Assembly (NCBI GenBank): GCA_030706405.1
Contig: JAUZOO010000002.1
Span: forward strand, 315,167-379,166
Length of the DNA stretch: 64,000 bases
Reading direction: 5' to 3'
Origin: Bacteroidota bacterium
GTDB lineage: Bacteria; Bacteroidota; Bacteroidia; Bacteroidales; JAAUTT01
Of the stretch, positions 16,666-24,978 are shown in pieces. How positions within the stretch are numbered: the first letter of the stretch is position 1; each line of letters opens with the position of its first letter. The notes under the pieces are model-generated. The model was not told where the DNA came from. It did not search any database and was given only the letters and a program-made list of their open reading frames with translations. A program made the translations under genes and the position numbers.

Positions 16666-17475
16666 ATGGCAGATTTGAAATGGAAAGAAGCAATTGAAAA
16701 AGTACTTGAAGAAGAAAAAAAATCTCTTCATTATACCGTAATTGCAGAATTAATCGCTGAACGTGGTTATAGAAAATCACTTGGAGCAACACCTCAAGAC
16801 ACGGTTAGTGCTAACTTGACGACTGACATAAATACAAATAAAGAAAAATCTATTTTCGCCAAAGTTGACAGAGGTTATTACATCTTGAGAAAATTTCTTG
16901 ATGACAGTTCTCAACTATTGACAGATGATGAAGAAACAAAAGAAGTTGAAACTTTTAACGAGATAAAATCAATAAAAGAAAGTAATAAAATAATTAATGC
17001 TTTTGGTATTTATTGGAATAGGAACCTTGTTCATTGGAAAACAACACCTGACTTATTAGGAATTCAACAAATTGGAGCAAAAGAAGTAAATTTTAAAGAC
17101 CAAATTGGAATTTATTTACTTCATGATAGTAGAGAAACAATTTACGTCGGACAAGCAATAGACCAAACATTAGGACAACGTTTAAAAAACCATACAACAG
17201 ACAGACTTGGTGGTCGTTGGGATAGATTTTCTTGGTTTGGTTTTTATCCTGTAAACGAAAAAGGGAAACTAAATTTAGACATTAAATTCAAAGACTTGAC
17301 GGTTCAGAATTTGGGCGATATTTTGGAAGCAATTTTGATTGAAAGTATCGAGCCACGACAAAATAGAAAACAAGGAAATTTATTTTATGGACTTGAATAT
17401 TTACAACAAGAAGCACCTGAGATTAAAAAAAGACTTAAAGAACAAATAATTAGAGAATTGACAGACAAATTATAG
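16666..17475 (+). CDS. HARE-HTH domain fused to a GIY-YIG nuclease
   Basis: The frame opens at 16612, but I place the start at the ATG at 16666 (MADLKWKEAIEKVL), where the first domain begins; 269 residues. Residues about 1-78 resemble a HARE-HTH domain: a helix, then LHYTVIAELIAERGYR, then FAKVDRGYYILRK. Residues about 145-255 form a GIY-YIG nuclease: GIYLLHDSRETIYVGQA (148-164), Arg172 in LGQRLKNH, and late Glu and Asn in IESIEPRQNR. HARE-HTH is proposed to read DNA (possibly modified DNA) and occurs in restriction-type nucleases. No methylase is adjacent. The gene is visibly AT-rich, consistent with transfer. Confidence 0.75.
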   Translation: MADLKWKEAIEKVLEEEKKSLHYTVIAELIAERGYRKSLGATPQDTVSANLTTDINTNKEKSIFAKVDRGYYILRKFLDDSSQLLTDDEETKEVETFNEIKSIKESNKIINAFGIYWNRNLVHWKTTPDLLGIQQIGAKEVNFKDQIGIYLLHDSRETIYVGQAIDQTLGQRLKNHTTDRLGGRWDRFSWFGFYPVNEKGKLNLDIKFKDLTVQNLGDILEAILIESIEPRQNRKQGNLFYGLEYLQQEAPEIKKRLKEQIIRELTDKL

Positions 17476-17481
17476 ATCCCC

Positions 17482-17578
17482 GCTGGCGCGGATTTGCAAT
17501 CCGTGCCTGACTTAACCGTCGTTTGTAACGACATTTGCGCAGCAAGAGAAAAGGCACACGTTACAAACGTGCGCCAGC
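17482..17578. repeat. REP-like cluster of hairpins
   Basis: Outer arms GCTGGCGC (17482-17489) and GCGCCAGC (17571-17578) enclose three smaller hairpins: GGATT-TGC-AATCC, GTCGTT-TGT-AACGAC (17518-17532) and CACGTT-ACA-AACGTG. The motif TTTGTAACG occurs twice here, once per strand, and again in the terminator at 63149. The layout resembles palindromic REP or small MITE elements. Confidence 0.6.
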
Positions 17579-17648
17579 AATGGCCGTGGAAACTATAAAA
17601 CACACAATATAGCCAATCAGTATCTACACCAAATATATTATATCACCA

Positions 17649-18356
17649 ATGGAACATGAAATAATGAAGCATTCAAGGAAAATATTTGATATTTCGAAAG
17701 AATCGAATCAATCGTTTATAAAGAAAACGAAAGAGATAGCTATTGAGATTTTTATAATCGTTTTTGCAGTAACATTTTCAATTTGGCTACACAGTATTGC
17801 CGAGCATAAAAAGGAACAAAAGGAGGTACGAACGTTTCTTACAAATATCAGAAAGGACCTGAAAAACGATATGGATTCGTTAAAGGTTGACGTAAAAGAT
17901 TATAAGGAGGATACTAAGGCTTATAAAAGTATTTTACAACTCACCCGGTCTAATATCGATAGTTTGGATCGTGTAAATTCTAAAATTAAGTTTCAAATAC
18001 ATCTTCATTCGCAAAAAATAAGCAATGCCAATTACGAGGGATTTAAATCGAGTGGCAAAATTGAGAATATAGAAAATGAAGATTTGAGAATGGCCATACT
18101 AAGCTTTTATCAACAGGATGTTCCGGCCATCATCGAGTCGAGTGGCTTGTATAAGCAATATTTACTTAAAACAGCCGATGTTTTGATTGCACAGGAAGAT
18201 TCAAATACCCAGCATGTTTACTTAGATACAAGATTTAAATCGAATACCAAATTTTTAATCATGGTTGGAGATGCCTGTATTAAATTATATGAAGAAAATC
18301 CAATAAAACATGCGTCAGAGATAATCAAAATGATTGATAAAGAACTGGTAAAATAA
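17649..18356 (+). CDS. Single-pass membrane protein (DUF6090-like)
   Basis: 235 residues. After a basic N-terminus (about 1-30) comes one membrane helix (EIAIEIFIIVFAVTFSIWLH, about 29-49). A charged coiled-coil stretch follows (EHKKEQKEVRTFLTNIRKDL...), then a soluble domain with LTRSNIDSLDRVN and GFKSSGKIENIENEDLR. The arrangement resembles DUF6090 proteins in Bacteroidota, which have no known function. It is AT-rich like the nuclease upstream and sits alone between repeats. Confidence 0.6.
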   Translation: MEHEIMKHSRKIFDISKESNQSFIKKTKEIAIEIFIIVFAVTFSIWLHSIAEHKKEQKEVRTFLTNIRKDLKNDMDSLKVDVKDYKEDTKAYKSILQLTRSNIDSLDRVNSKIKFQIHLHSQKISNANYEGFKSSGKIENIENEDLRMAILSFYQQDVPAIIESSGLYKQYLLKTADVLIAQEDSNTQHVYLDTRFKSNTKFLIMVGDACIKLYEENPIKHASEIIKMIDKELVK

Positions 18357-18502
18357 AAACAGTATTCCCAAAGAACATAGATTGCGACTATTCACAAATC
18401 ATTGCGAGAAAAGGGGCTTTTAAAATAAAAAAGCAATCAGCTAATCAAACTATAAATTCAGCTCAAGATAAACCCCTGAATACAACATAGCTTTACATTT
18501 AG

Positions 18503-18521
18503 TACCTTTGAATTTTGCAAA
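18503..18521 (+). promoter_or_regulatory. -7 box and candidate AraC operator before the MITE
   Basis: TACCTTTG (18503-18510) matches the -7 box. It overlaps TTTGAATTTTGCAAA (18507-18521), a 15-bp string found again before the SDR gene at 19837-19851. If the element at 18535-18886 is removed, this box falls about 25 bp before the araC start codon, the normal promoter distance. The region 18357-18502 holds nothing else I recognise. Confidence 0.45.
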
Positions 18522-18534
18522 ACATATCTTATAG

Positions 18535-18886
18535 ATGCAAACTATGGATTGATTGTAAAATCTTTTTAAATCTTTGTTTGTGAATAACTCCGGTAGGAGT
18601 TGAATATAGATAGCCGCGGCTTTTAAGCCGGGGATTGAAATGCAAAGATTCGTTTGCGGCGCACGAATCATTTTGGGTCGAAACGCTCTATTATTTTGCG
18701 CCGAAACCTAAAACTTCTGCCAGAAGCTCCCATTTCGGCGCAATCAGGGTTGTCTCCACTTCCAAAATTATTCGTGCGCCGGTATAGGAGACCGTTCTTT
18801 CTTTAACCCTGGCTTAAAAGCCAGGGCTATTAATATTTCGTCCCTTCAGGACGTATTACATAATCTTTTCAATCCTTAATTCGCAT
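18535..18886 (-). mobile_element. MITE-like palindromic element, copy 2
   Basis: 352 bp, the reverse-orientation partner of 11846-12192. The right end carries TTAATTCGCAT. The left end is a diverged version (ATGCAAACT). It is flanked on both sides by TATAG (18530-18534 and 18887-18891), a clean candidate 5-bp target-site duplication. The insertion sits between the apparent araC promoter and the araC ATG at 18892, so the element forms the bulk of the leader. Internal GGCTTTTAAGCC and CGGCGCACGAAT modules match copy 1. Confidence 0.75.
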
Positions 18887-18891
18887 TATAG

Positions 18892-19827
18892 ATGAATATC
18901 AAAAACACATCGCTCGACGAATTTTATAAGGAAATTGCAGAATTTACAGGCAGAGATATTGATACCCTTTTACCTCCGGGCATTAATAAAGAAATAGGCC
19001 ATTTTAACGTGTTTGACATCTCCGAAACCATCAAACAGGTTAAACGGAAACAGGTGATGCCCTATAACCGCAGGGCTTATTATAAGATAAGTCTTATCAG
19101 GGGTAAAAACCGTGCAGAATATGCCGATAAGATAATTGACGTAGCAAAAAATGCCTTGCTTTTTGCCACACCTAAAGTGCCTTATCATTGGATCCCGCAA
19201 GCAGACGATCAGTCGGGTTCGTTTTGTGTATTTACCGATGAGTTTCTCATAAAAAATAAAAGTGGCATAGTGTTAGACGAGCTTCCTATTTTTAAATCGG
19301 GCGGTTATCCTGTTTTTGAGATCACGGATGAGGAAGCTGACGAGATAGGATTTATTTTCAAGAAGATGCAAAGAGAAATAGCATCGGATTACGATTACAA
19401 ATACGATCTGCTTCGCAATTACGTGTTAGAACTCATTCACTATGGTCAAAAATTGCAGCCCGCCACAGCATTGCTTTCCAGCCAAAATGCATCCGGTCGT
19501 ATTATTTCTTTGTTTATTGAATTGTTGGAACGGCAGTTTCCTATTGAATCGCCCAATCAGAAATTAAAGTTACGAACGGCAAAGGAATATGCTGAAAGAC
19601 TTGCTATTCACGTAAATCATCTCAATAAAGTATTAAAAGAAAACACGGGTAAAACTACAACAGACATTATAAGCAGCAGGATTATACAGGAAGCAAAAAT
19701 TCTGCTGAAACAAACGGATTGGAATATCTCGGAAATAGCGGATAGTTTAGGCTTTGAAGAAGTAGCACACTTTTCCAATTTTTTTAAGAAGCAAACTACG
19801 GTAGCACCTCTGACATTCCGTTTATAA
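18892..19827 (+). CDS. AraC-family transcriptional regulator
   Basis: 311 residues. The N-terminal ~190 residues are a cupin-like sensor (AYYKISLIRGKNRAEYADK). The C-terminal ~95 residues are the double helix-turn-helix: AKEYAERLAIHVNHLNKVLKE for the first, and ISEIADSLGFEEVAHFSNFF followed by KKQTTVAPLTFR for the second. The effector is unknown. It most likely controls the SDR gene 115 bp downstream, with which it shares a 15-bp promoter motif, and may control itself. The start codon lies 5 bp after MITE copy 2. Confidence 0.92.
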   Translation: MNIKNTSLDEFYKEIAEFTGRDIDTLLPPGINKEIGHFNVFDISETIKQVKRKQVMPYNRRAYYKISLIRGKNRAEYADKIIDVAKNALLFATPKVPYHWIPQADDQSGSFCVFTDEFLIKNKSGIVLDELPIFKSGGYPVFEITDEEADEIGFIFKKMQREIASDYDYKYDLLRNYVLELIHYGQKLQPATALLSSQNASGRIISLFIELLERQFPIESPNQKLKLRTAKEYAERLAIHVNHLNKVLKENTGKTTTDIISSRIIQEAKILLKQTDWNISEIADSLGFEEVAHFSNFFKKQTTVAPLTFRL

Positions 19828-19836
19828 ACCCACATA

Positions 19837-19872
19837 TTTGAATTTTGCAAATAATGGATTGATGTTTGCAAA
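19837..19872 (+). promoter_or_regulatory. Candidate AraC operator before the SDR gene
   Basis: TTTGAATTTTGCAAA (19837-19851) repeats the motif in the araC promoter. A second TGCAAA at 19867-19872 follows the first (19846-19851) by 21 bp, two helical turns, the geometry AraC-family proteins prefer. It lies about 70-105 bp before the SDR start. Confidence 0.5.
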
Positions 19873-19942
19873 TTATAAACCGGCATATTGGCAGACCTTT
19901 GTCTTATCAAATTATAGTATTTAATAATTTAAAACTTTAACG

Positions 19943-20710
19943 ATGACAACAACAAAGAGTAAAATAGCTTTAGTAACAGGTGGTAGCCGTGGCTTAGGAA
20001 GAAATATGGCAATCAGCCTTGCTAAAAAGGGAATTGATGTGATACTTACATACAACAGCAATAAACAGAGAGCTGATGAAGTGGTAGCCGAGATTCAATC
20101 ACTCGGACAAAAAGCAGTGGCTTTTCAGTTAGACACCAGCAATGTGAAGGTTTTTGACGAATTCTTCAAGCAAGTATCCCAACAATTGAAAGAGCAAACA
20201 GGCAGCACAAATTTTGATTTCCTTATCAACAATGCCGGAACTGCCCTTTATGCTCCATTTGCTGAAACTACGGAAGAGCAATTTGATAACGTACTGAATA
20301 TTCATTATAAAGGAGTGTTTTTTTTAACGCAGAAAGCATTACCATTTATAAATGATGGAGGACGTATCATCAATATTTCATCGGGGCTTGCACGTTTTTC
20401 TTTTCCGGGTTCTTCGGCCTATGGCTCTATGAAAGGCGCTATTGAAGTGCTTACAAAATATCTGGCAAAAGAACTGGGGCCACGCAGAATTGCGGCTAAT
20501 GTAGTTGCGCCGGGAGCAATAGAAACAGATTTTGGCGGTGGCCACGTAAGGGACAATAAAGATGTGAACGAACATATATCGAGTGTCACAGCTTTAGGCC
20601 GCGTTGGTTTGCCGGATGACATTGGTGGTGTGGTTGCATTTTTATGCACAGAAGATGCTCGCTGGATAAATGGGCAACGTATTGAAGTTTCCGGAGGAAT
20701 GAGTCTGTAA
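19943..20710 (+). CDS. SDR-family oxidoreductase under AraC control
   Basis: 255 residues. The NAD(P) motif is TGGSRGLG (11-18), an Arg/Ser pair suggests NADP preference, the structural motif is NNAG (near 97), and the active site is Ser (NISSG) with YGSMK. The C-terminal INGQRIEVSGGMSL is typical of FabG-like SDRs. Substrate unknown. It forms a regulator-target pair with the upstream AraC gene and ends at a strong terminator. Such pairs are frequent in transferred cassettes. Confidence 0.9.
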   Translation: MTTTKSKIALVTGGSRGLGRNMAISLAKKGIDVILTYNSNKQRADEVVAEIQSLGQKAVAFQLDTSNVKVFDEFFKQVSQQLKEQTGSTNFDFLINNAGTALYAPFAETTEEQFDNVLNIHYKGVFFLTQKALPFINDGGRIINISSGLARFSFPGSSAYGSMKGAIEVLTKYLAKELGPRRIAANVVAPGAIETDFGGGHVRDNKDVNEHISSVTALGRVGLPDDIGGVVAFLCTEDARWINGQRIEVSGGMSL

Positions 20711-20737
20711 GGTATTGATTAAAGACTAATATATAAA

Positions 20738-20786
20738 AGCAGTAGCGGGTTAAGTATACAATACTTTTAACCCGCTACTGCTTTTT
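20738..20786. terminator. Strong bidirectional terminator
   Basis: A perfect 16-bp stem AGCAGTAGCGGGTTAA (20738-20753) with its complement (20767-20782), then TTTTT. It separates the SDR gene from convergent mnmE. Confidence 0.9.
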
Positions 20787-20886
20787 GTAAATCATTTTAA
20801 AAAACTGAATCTGAGAAATATCTCGTTGATTTATCTAACAAATATCTATCTGTGATCGGCCATTAGTAATTACGGATAATCGTAAT

Positions 20887-22278
20887 TTATTTGCCGATAC
20901 AGAACTTTGAAAATATATTCCCAAGTATCTCGTTTGTAGCAATTTCACCTGTAATCTCTGAAAGGTAATACAATACTTCCCGAATATCCTGCGCAACAAG
21001 GTCGGAGGCTAAACCATTGGTAAGACCTTCGTCGGCACGGATGGTGGCTTCCAGGGCTTTGGATAACGCTTCGTAATGTCGTGCATTGGAAACAACAATA
21101 TCGCCCGGTTGTACGTTGCTGTCTTTTACTGTTGATAGCAATAACTCGTTAAGAGCATGCGTATTGATATGTCGTTTGGCCGAAAGAAACAGGGTAGGAC
21201 AGGGGGCAAACCCGTTTGAGCCTCCCAATAAAGTTTCAAGGTTGTTATCCGTTATCAGGTCAATCTTATTGACAACCACAATCAACAGCTGGTCGGGCGA
21301 TGGGCTGATTTCTTCAATTTGTTTTTTAATATCCTCAACGGTTTGCGAGGCTTCCACCAGAAGCAGGATGATACGCGCCTGTTCAATCTTGGCAAAGGTA
21401 CGTTCAATGCCCATTGACTCGATTTTATCCGTAGTGTGCCGTATTCCGGCGGTATCGATAAAGCGGAACTCAATACCATCAATGTTTATTACATCTTCAA
21501 TTACATCGCGGGTGGTACCGGCAATTTCCGAAACAATGGCTTTTTCTTCCTGTAAAAGGGAGTTCAGCAACGTTGATTTACCCACGTTGGGTCGTCCGAC
21601 AATGGCTACCGGAACGCCGTTTTTAAGCACATTCCCGAGCGAAAAGGACTTTACAAGTTTATCGAGATGGATTTGAATTTCGTCGAGATTGGCTTTTAAT
21701 TGAGTGCGATCGGCGAACTCCACATCTTCTTCGCTAAAGTCGAGTTCGAGTTCCAGAAGGGAACAAAAATCGAGCAATTTAGAGCGAAGGATATGTATTT
21801 CGGTTGAAAACCCTCCCCGTATCTGGTTAATTGCCATGTCGTGCGAGGCTTTCGATTCGCCCGATATGATGTCAGCAACAGCTTCGGCCTGAGATAAATC
21901 CATCTTACCATTAAAGAAGGCACGCATGGTAAATTCGCCCGGTTTGGCCATTTCGGCACCGGTTTTTATCAAAAGTTGTAATATCTGCTGCTGAATATAT
22001 CCCGAACCATGGCACGAAATCTCCACCACGTCTTCGCCAGTGTAAGAATAAGGGGCTTTAAAAAGGCTTACAAGTACCTCGTCGATAATTTCGTGGTTAT
22101 CGGCAATACTTCCGAAATGAATGGTGTTTGGCTTTTGTCCGGCAAGCTTTTTCCCCGATGGTGAGCGGAATACTTTGTCGGTTATGGTAATGGCTTCATC
22201 GCCCGATAAACGGATAACAGCGATAGCTCCATGGCCTGCTGCTGTGGCAATGGCACAAATCGTGGATATTTCTTTCAT
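20887..22278 (-). CDS. mnmE: tRNA uridine-5-carboxymethylaminomethyl modification GTPase MnmE
   Basis: With MnmG it modifies U34 in tRNAs. It is a full-length 463-residue protein. The N-terminal folate-binding domain includes GAIAVIRLSG and MRAFFNGKMDLSQAEAV. The GTPase domain has the P-loop GRPNVGKST (228-236), the DTAG switch (275-278) and NKID. The C-terminus is the diagnostic FCIGK, with the cysteine needed for modification. It is a standalone gene. Confidence 0.97.
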   Translation of the reverse strand: MKEISTICAIATAAGHGAIAVIRLSGDEAITITDKVFRSPSGKKLAGQKPNTIHFGSIADNHEIIDEVLVSLFKAPYSYTGEDVVEISCHGSGYIQQQILQLLIKTGAEMAKPGEFTMRAFFNGKMDLSQAEAVADIISGESKASHDMAINQIRGGFSTEIHILRSKLLDFCSLLELELDFSEEDVEFADRTQLKANLDEIQIHLDKLVKSFSLGNVLKNGVPVAIVGRPNVGKSTLLNSLLQEEKAIVSEIAGTTRDVIEDVINIDGIEFRFIDTAGIRHTTDKIESMGIERTFAKIEQARIILLLVEASQTVEDIKKQIEEISPSPDQLLIVVVNKIDLITDNNLETLLGGSNGFAPCPTLFLSAKRHINTHALNELLLSTVKDSNVQPGDIVVSNARHYEALSKALEATIRADEGLTNGLASDLVAQDIREVLYYLSEITGEIATNEILGNIFSKFCIGK

Positions 22279-22508
22279 ACGCTAAGGTTTAAAGTACAAA
22301 GATAGGATAAGTCTTTATTAATCGGATGAGCAACGTTTAGGTAGCTTTCCTGTACTTTTTATTCATTAATGTATCTTTTTGCAGATAAACCAACGGGGTA
22401 TGGTACGAAAAATGTAGTCTTTTACAACATGTTAAACGTTATGGCATGTATTGTGCTTACAAGTAACGTACAGACAATCGGGGATATTAACAAATTAAAC
22501 AGAAGCTT

Positions 22509-22907
22509 ATGAGCACATTGACTTATCAATCGGCAGGTATTTTGGGAGAAGCTACCGGATATCTCAAAACGTTGGAAAGAAGTTTGGTTAAGCAGAGCCG
22601 TTTTAATAACGATTTGTTGTATAACATAATATCCTTATGTACCGAAAAGCTTTTTGTTTCGTTGCTGGCCAGTTACGGCATTAATGCCACGCACCACACG
22701 CCCATGGCATTATTTAACGAAGCCCATAAAATCAAGTCTTTGCCCGAAGATTTCAGGACTACGGTTAAGTTAATCAACAAGTTTGAATCGATATGTTCGT
22801 TCGATGCTTTTGGTTATAAGACGCCTTCAAATGAAGAAATCCAAAAAATGATTGCCGGACTTTTGCAGATACACCAATATGTATCCACATCAGTGGTCGA
22901 AGCCTGA
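22509..22907 (+). CDS. Small helical protein, HEPN-like
   Basis: 132 residues, all-helical by eye. The stretch YNIISLCTEKLFVSLLASYGINATHHTP followed by ALFNEAHKI resembles HEPN-fold proteins, in which helices 2 and 3 pack around a sensor or RNase site. The canonical R-x(4)-H RNase motif is not seen, so an active nuclease is unlikely. Function unknown. It is monocistronic and converges on the outer-membrane protein gene six bases downstream. Confidence 0.6.
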   Translation: MSTLTYQSAGILGEATGYLKTLERSLVKQSRFNNDLLYNIISLCTEKLFVSLLASYGINATHHTPMALFNEAHKIKSLPEDFRTTVKLINKFESICSFDAFGYKTPSNEEIQKMIAGLLQIHQYVSTSVVEA

Positions 22908-22913
22908 TAAGCT

Positions 22914-23819
22914 TTAAAATCCTTGCAGAAATGCGGTTCCGAAACGGATGGTAATTTGTCCGCCGTACTCTACGTTTTTAAAATTGTCAGTGCCATTGGT
23001 CCGTAAACTAACAAACGGCGAAATGCCAAAGTTGATGTATTGTTCTTTAATAAGAGGATAGAAGTTTACGCCATATTCCAAACGTACCCTTCCATAGCTG
23101 GGATTCAGGTTGGTGCTGCCACTGCCAACCAAATCGTAATAAATGGATGGCGAATAGGTGAAATTTCCCCTTCCGGGATAGATGTGAAGCGCAAGAGCTG
23201 GAGAGATGATGGATGTAGTAAACGGCTTATTCATAACCAACATGGAGGTAGTGGTTAAACCCATGGCATCTACAGGATTTACAATTCCGATTGGATCGGA
23301 GGCATTGGCGTTGCGTGAATAACGCAGGCGAAACTGTGGCGAATATTGTCTGGAACCTACTTCTTTTTTAGTAAAGAACCCAATGATTTTTACTTCTACA
23401 GAGTATGATGACAGCGACTCCTTGGTAAGGCTGTTGACGCTTCCTGTGGGATAGTATTTATAATCGGTCATTCCGTATTCGGCCTGAACGCCAACCGACA
23501 ATCCGCGTATGGTTGTGCATTCCCAGGTATTGCGGTGACCGTATTGTGCAGCAAGTACAGCTTTCCAGACGGGAGAGAACCGGTCGACTTTAAGATTGTT
23601 TTCCCTTGTTTCGGTCATAGGCATTCTTACTGCCGGACGAATCGAGAAGGCCGTACCTTTAATCGTGTTCATCCAACTAAACTCAGGGCCGGCTTCAACC
23701 TGACCTTCTTTACCGGCTGTGGTTCCATATACGTATGGCATTATTTTTCGGGTAACATATTGAGATGAAGCCAAAGCAGGAACCAGTAAAAATAAACAGG
23801 CATACAGTAATTGCTTCAT
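22914..23819 (-). CDS. Outer-membrane beta-barrel protein
   Basis: I start at the ATG at 23819 (MKQLLYACLFLLVPAL...), giving a clean signal peptide ending ASS; the frame also offers an ATG three codons earlier. The mature ~280 residues alternate polar and hydrophobic residues with aromatic strand ends (FTYSPSIYYDLVG, VRLEYGVNFYPLI, GQITIRFGTAF) and end in Phe, as in an outer-membrane barrel. I cannot assign a transport or adhesion role. Confidence 0.7.
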   Translation of the reverse strand: MKQLLYACLFLLVPALASSQYVTRKIMPYVYGTTAGKEGQVEAGPEFSWMNTIKGTAFSIRPAVRMPMTETRENNLKVDRFSPVWKAVLAAQYGHRNTWECTTIRGLSVGVQAEYGMTDYKYYPTGSVNSLTKESLSSYSVEVKIIGFFTKKEVGSRQYSPQFRLRYSRNANASDPIGIVNPVDAMGLTTTSMLVMNKPFTTSIISPALALHIYPGRGNFTYSPSIYYDLVGSGSTNLNPSYGRVRLEYGVNFYPLIKEQYINFGISPFVSLRTNGTDNFKNVEYGGQITIRFGTAFLQGF

Positions 23820-23990
23820 AATTGTCATTTAATGGTACTTATATTTAACGCAGTGCAACGAATTATAGTATGTACCCGGGATAAAAAGCTTTAAAAGGAG
23901 GACGGCTCGCAGAAAGATACTTCGTCCTTTTATTTGGAATTAGCCAAAATCAAAATACTTTTGGGTTTGCATTGGCTAAAACATGGAAAG

Positions 23991-24365
23991 ATGAGGACAT
24001 TGGGAAATATAATCTGGCTGGTATTCGGCGGCATAATGATTGCTCTTGAGTATTTCATCAGCAGCATATTGTTGTGTGTTACCATTATAGGTATCCCGTT
24101 TGGATTACAAACCCTCAAACTGGCAGGACTCGCCCTCTGGCCTTTTGGTAAGGAAATCCGCTATAAAGCAAGTGCGTCGGGGTGTTTATCTACCATTATG
24201 AATGTACTTTGGTTTTTCTGCGGAGGTATATGGATTTGCCTTTCGCATCTAGCCTGGGGAATATTGTTCGCGATTACCATTATTGGCATTCCATTTGCAA
24301 AGCAGCATTTTAAACTGGCAGGGCTCGCTTTAACTCCTTTCGGCCGGGAAATTGTGGAGAAATAA
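23991..24365 (+). CDS. yccF: YccF-family membrane protein
   Basis: I prefer the ATG at 23991 (MRTLGNIIWLVFGG) to one at 23934, because family members begin this way. It gives 124 residues with paired hydrophobic segments and the duplicated signature TIIGIPFGLQTLKLAGLALWPFG and TIIGIPFAKQHFKLAGLALTPFG. It is an inner-membrane protein of unknown function. It leads a closely spaced trio with a pentapeptide protein (26-bp gap) and a GNAT (14-bp gap). Confidence 0.9.
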   Translation: MRTLGNIIWLVFGGIMIALEYFISSILLCVTIIGIPFGLQTLKLAGLALWPFGKEIRYKASASGCLSTIMNVLWFFCGGIWICLSHLAWGILFAITIIGIPFAKQHFKLAGLALTPFGREIVEK

Positions 24366-24391
24366 ACCGCAGGTTAATTGATTTTATTTTT

Positions 24392-24964
24392 ATGGAGAAA
24401 CAAATTATTGACGACCAGGAATTTGAAAAGTTCCAGCTGATTGACGGCTGCAGCTACGAATTTAATGGTTGTACGTTTAAAAATTGCGACTTTTCCAAAG
24501 CTTCCTTTAGGCAATCGGAATTTATCGAATGTCGTTTTGAAAATTGCGACCTCTCTATGGTACAGATGGATGCTACGGTTTTAAACCACGTAAGCTTTTC
24601 GAAATGTAAAGTAATGGGAGTTGATTTCAGCAAATGTTCCAAATTTTTGTTTGCGGTGTCGTTCGACGAATGTCTATTAAACTTCAGCGTCTTTCATAAA
24701 AACGATCTTCGAAATTCGACCTTTAAAAACAGTATTTTAAAAGAAGCTACGTTTGTTGAAGTAAACCTTACGTCTGTAAAATTTATAAACTGTGACCTCG
24801 AAAATACTGTTTTCGACCGGTCAAACCTTGAAAAGTCCGATTTTACTACCGCACGTAACTATTCCTTCGATCCGGAAGTTAACCGCATGAAAAAAGCACG
24901 GTTTTCGATGCCCGATGTGGTACGGCTTTTGTCGAAGTATGATATTTTGATTTCAGAAAGTTAA
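24392..24964 (+). CDS. Pentapeptide-repeat protein, Qnr/McbG-like size
   Basis: 190 residues with about 25 A/C-[D/N/S]-[L/F]-x-x pentads (CTFKN CDFSK ASFRQ SEFIE CRFEN CDLSM...), predicting a right-handed quadrilateral beta-helix. The size and C-terminal cap (FSMPDVVRLLSKYDILI) resemble the Qnr/McbG group, some of which protect DNA gyrase. There is no proof of that role here. It sits in an operon-like trio with yccF and a GNAT. Confidence 0.8.
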   Translation: MEKQIIDDQEFEKFQLIDGCSYEFNGCTFKNCDFSKASFRQSEFIECRFENCDLSMVQMDATVLNHVSFSKCKVMGVDFSKCSKFLFAVSFDECLLNFSVFHKNDLRNSTFKNSILKEATFVEVNLTSVKFINCDLENTVFDRSNLEKSDFTTARNYSFDPEVNRMKKARFSMPDVVRLLSKYDILISES

Positions 24965-24978
24965 CTATCAATAAAATC

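Noticed and set aside
18450-18671. Minus-strand ORF across the left end of MITE copy 2
   Set aside because: It spans the element border and is not conserved in copy 1.
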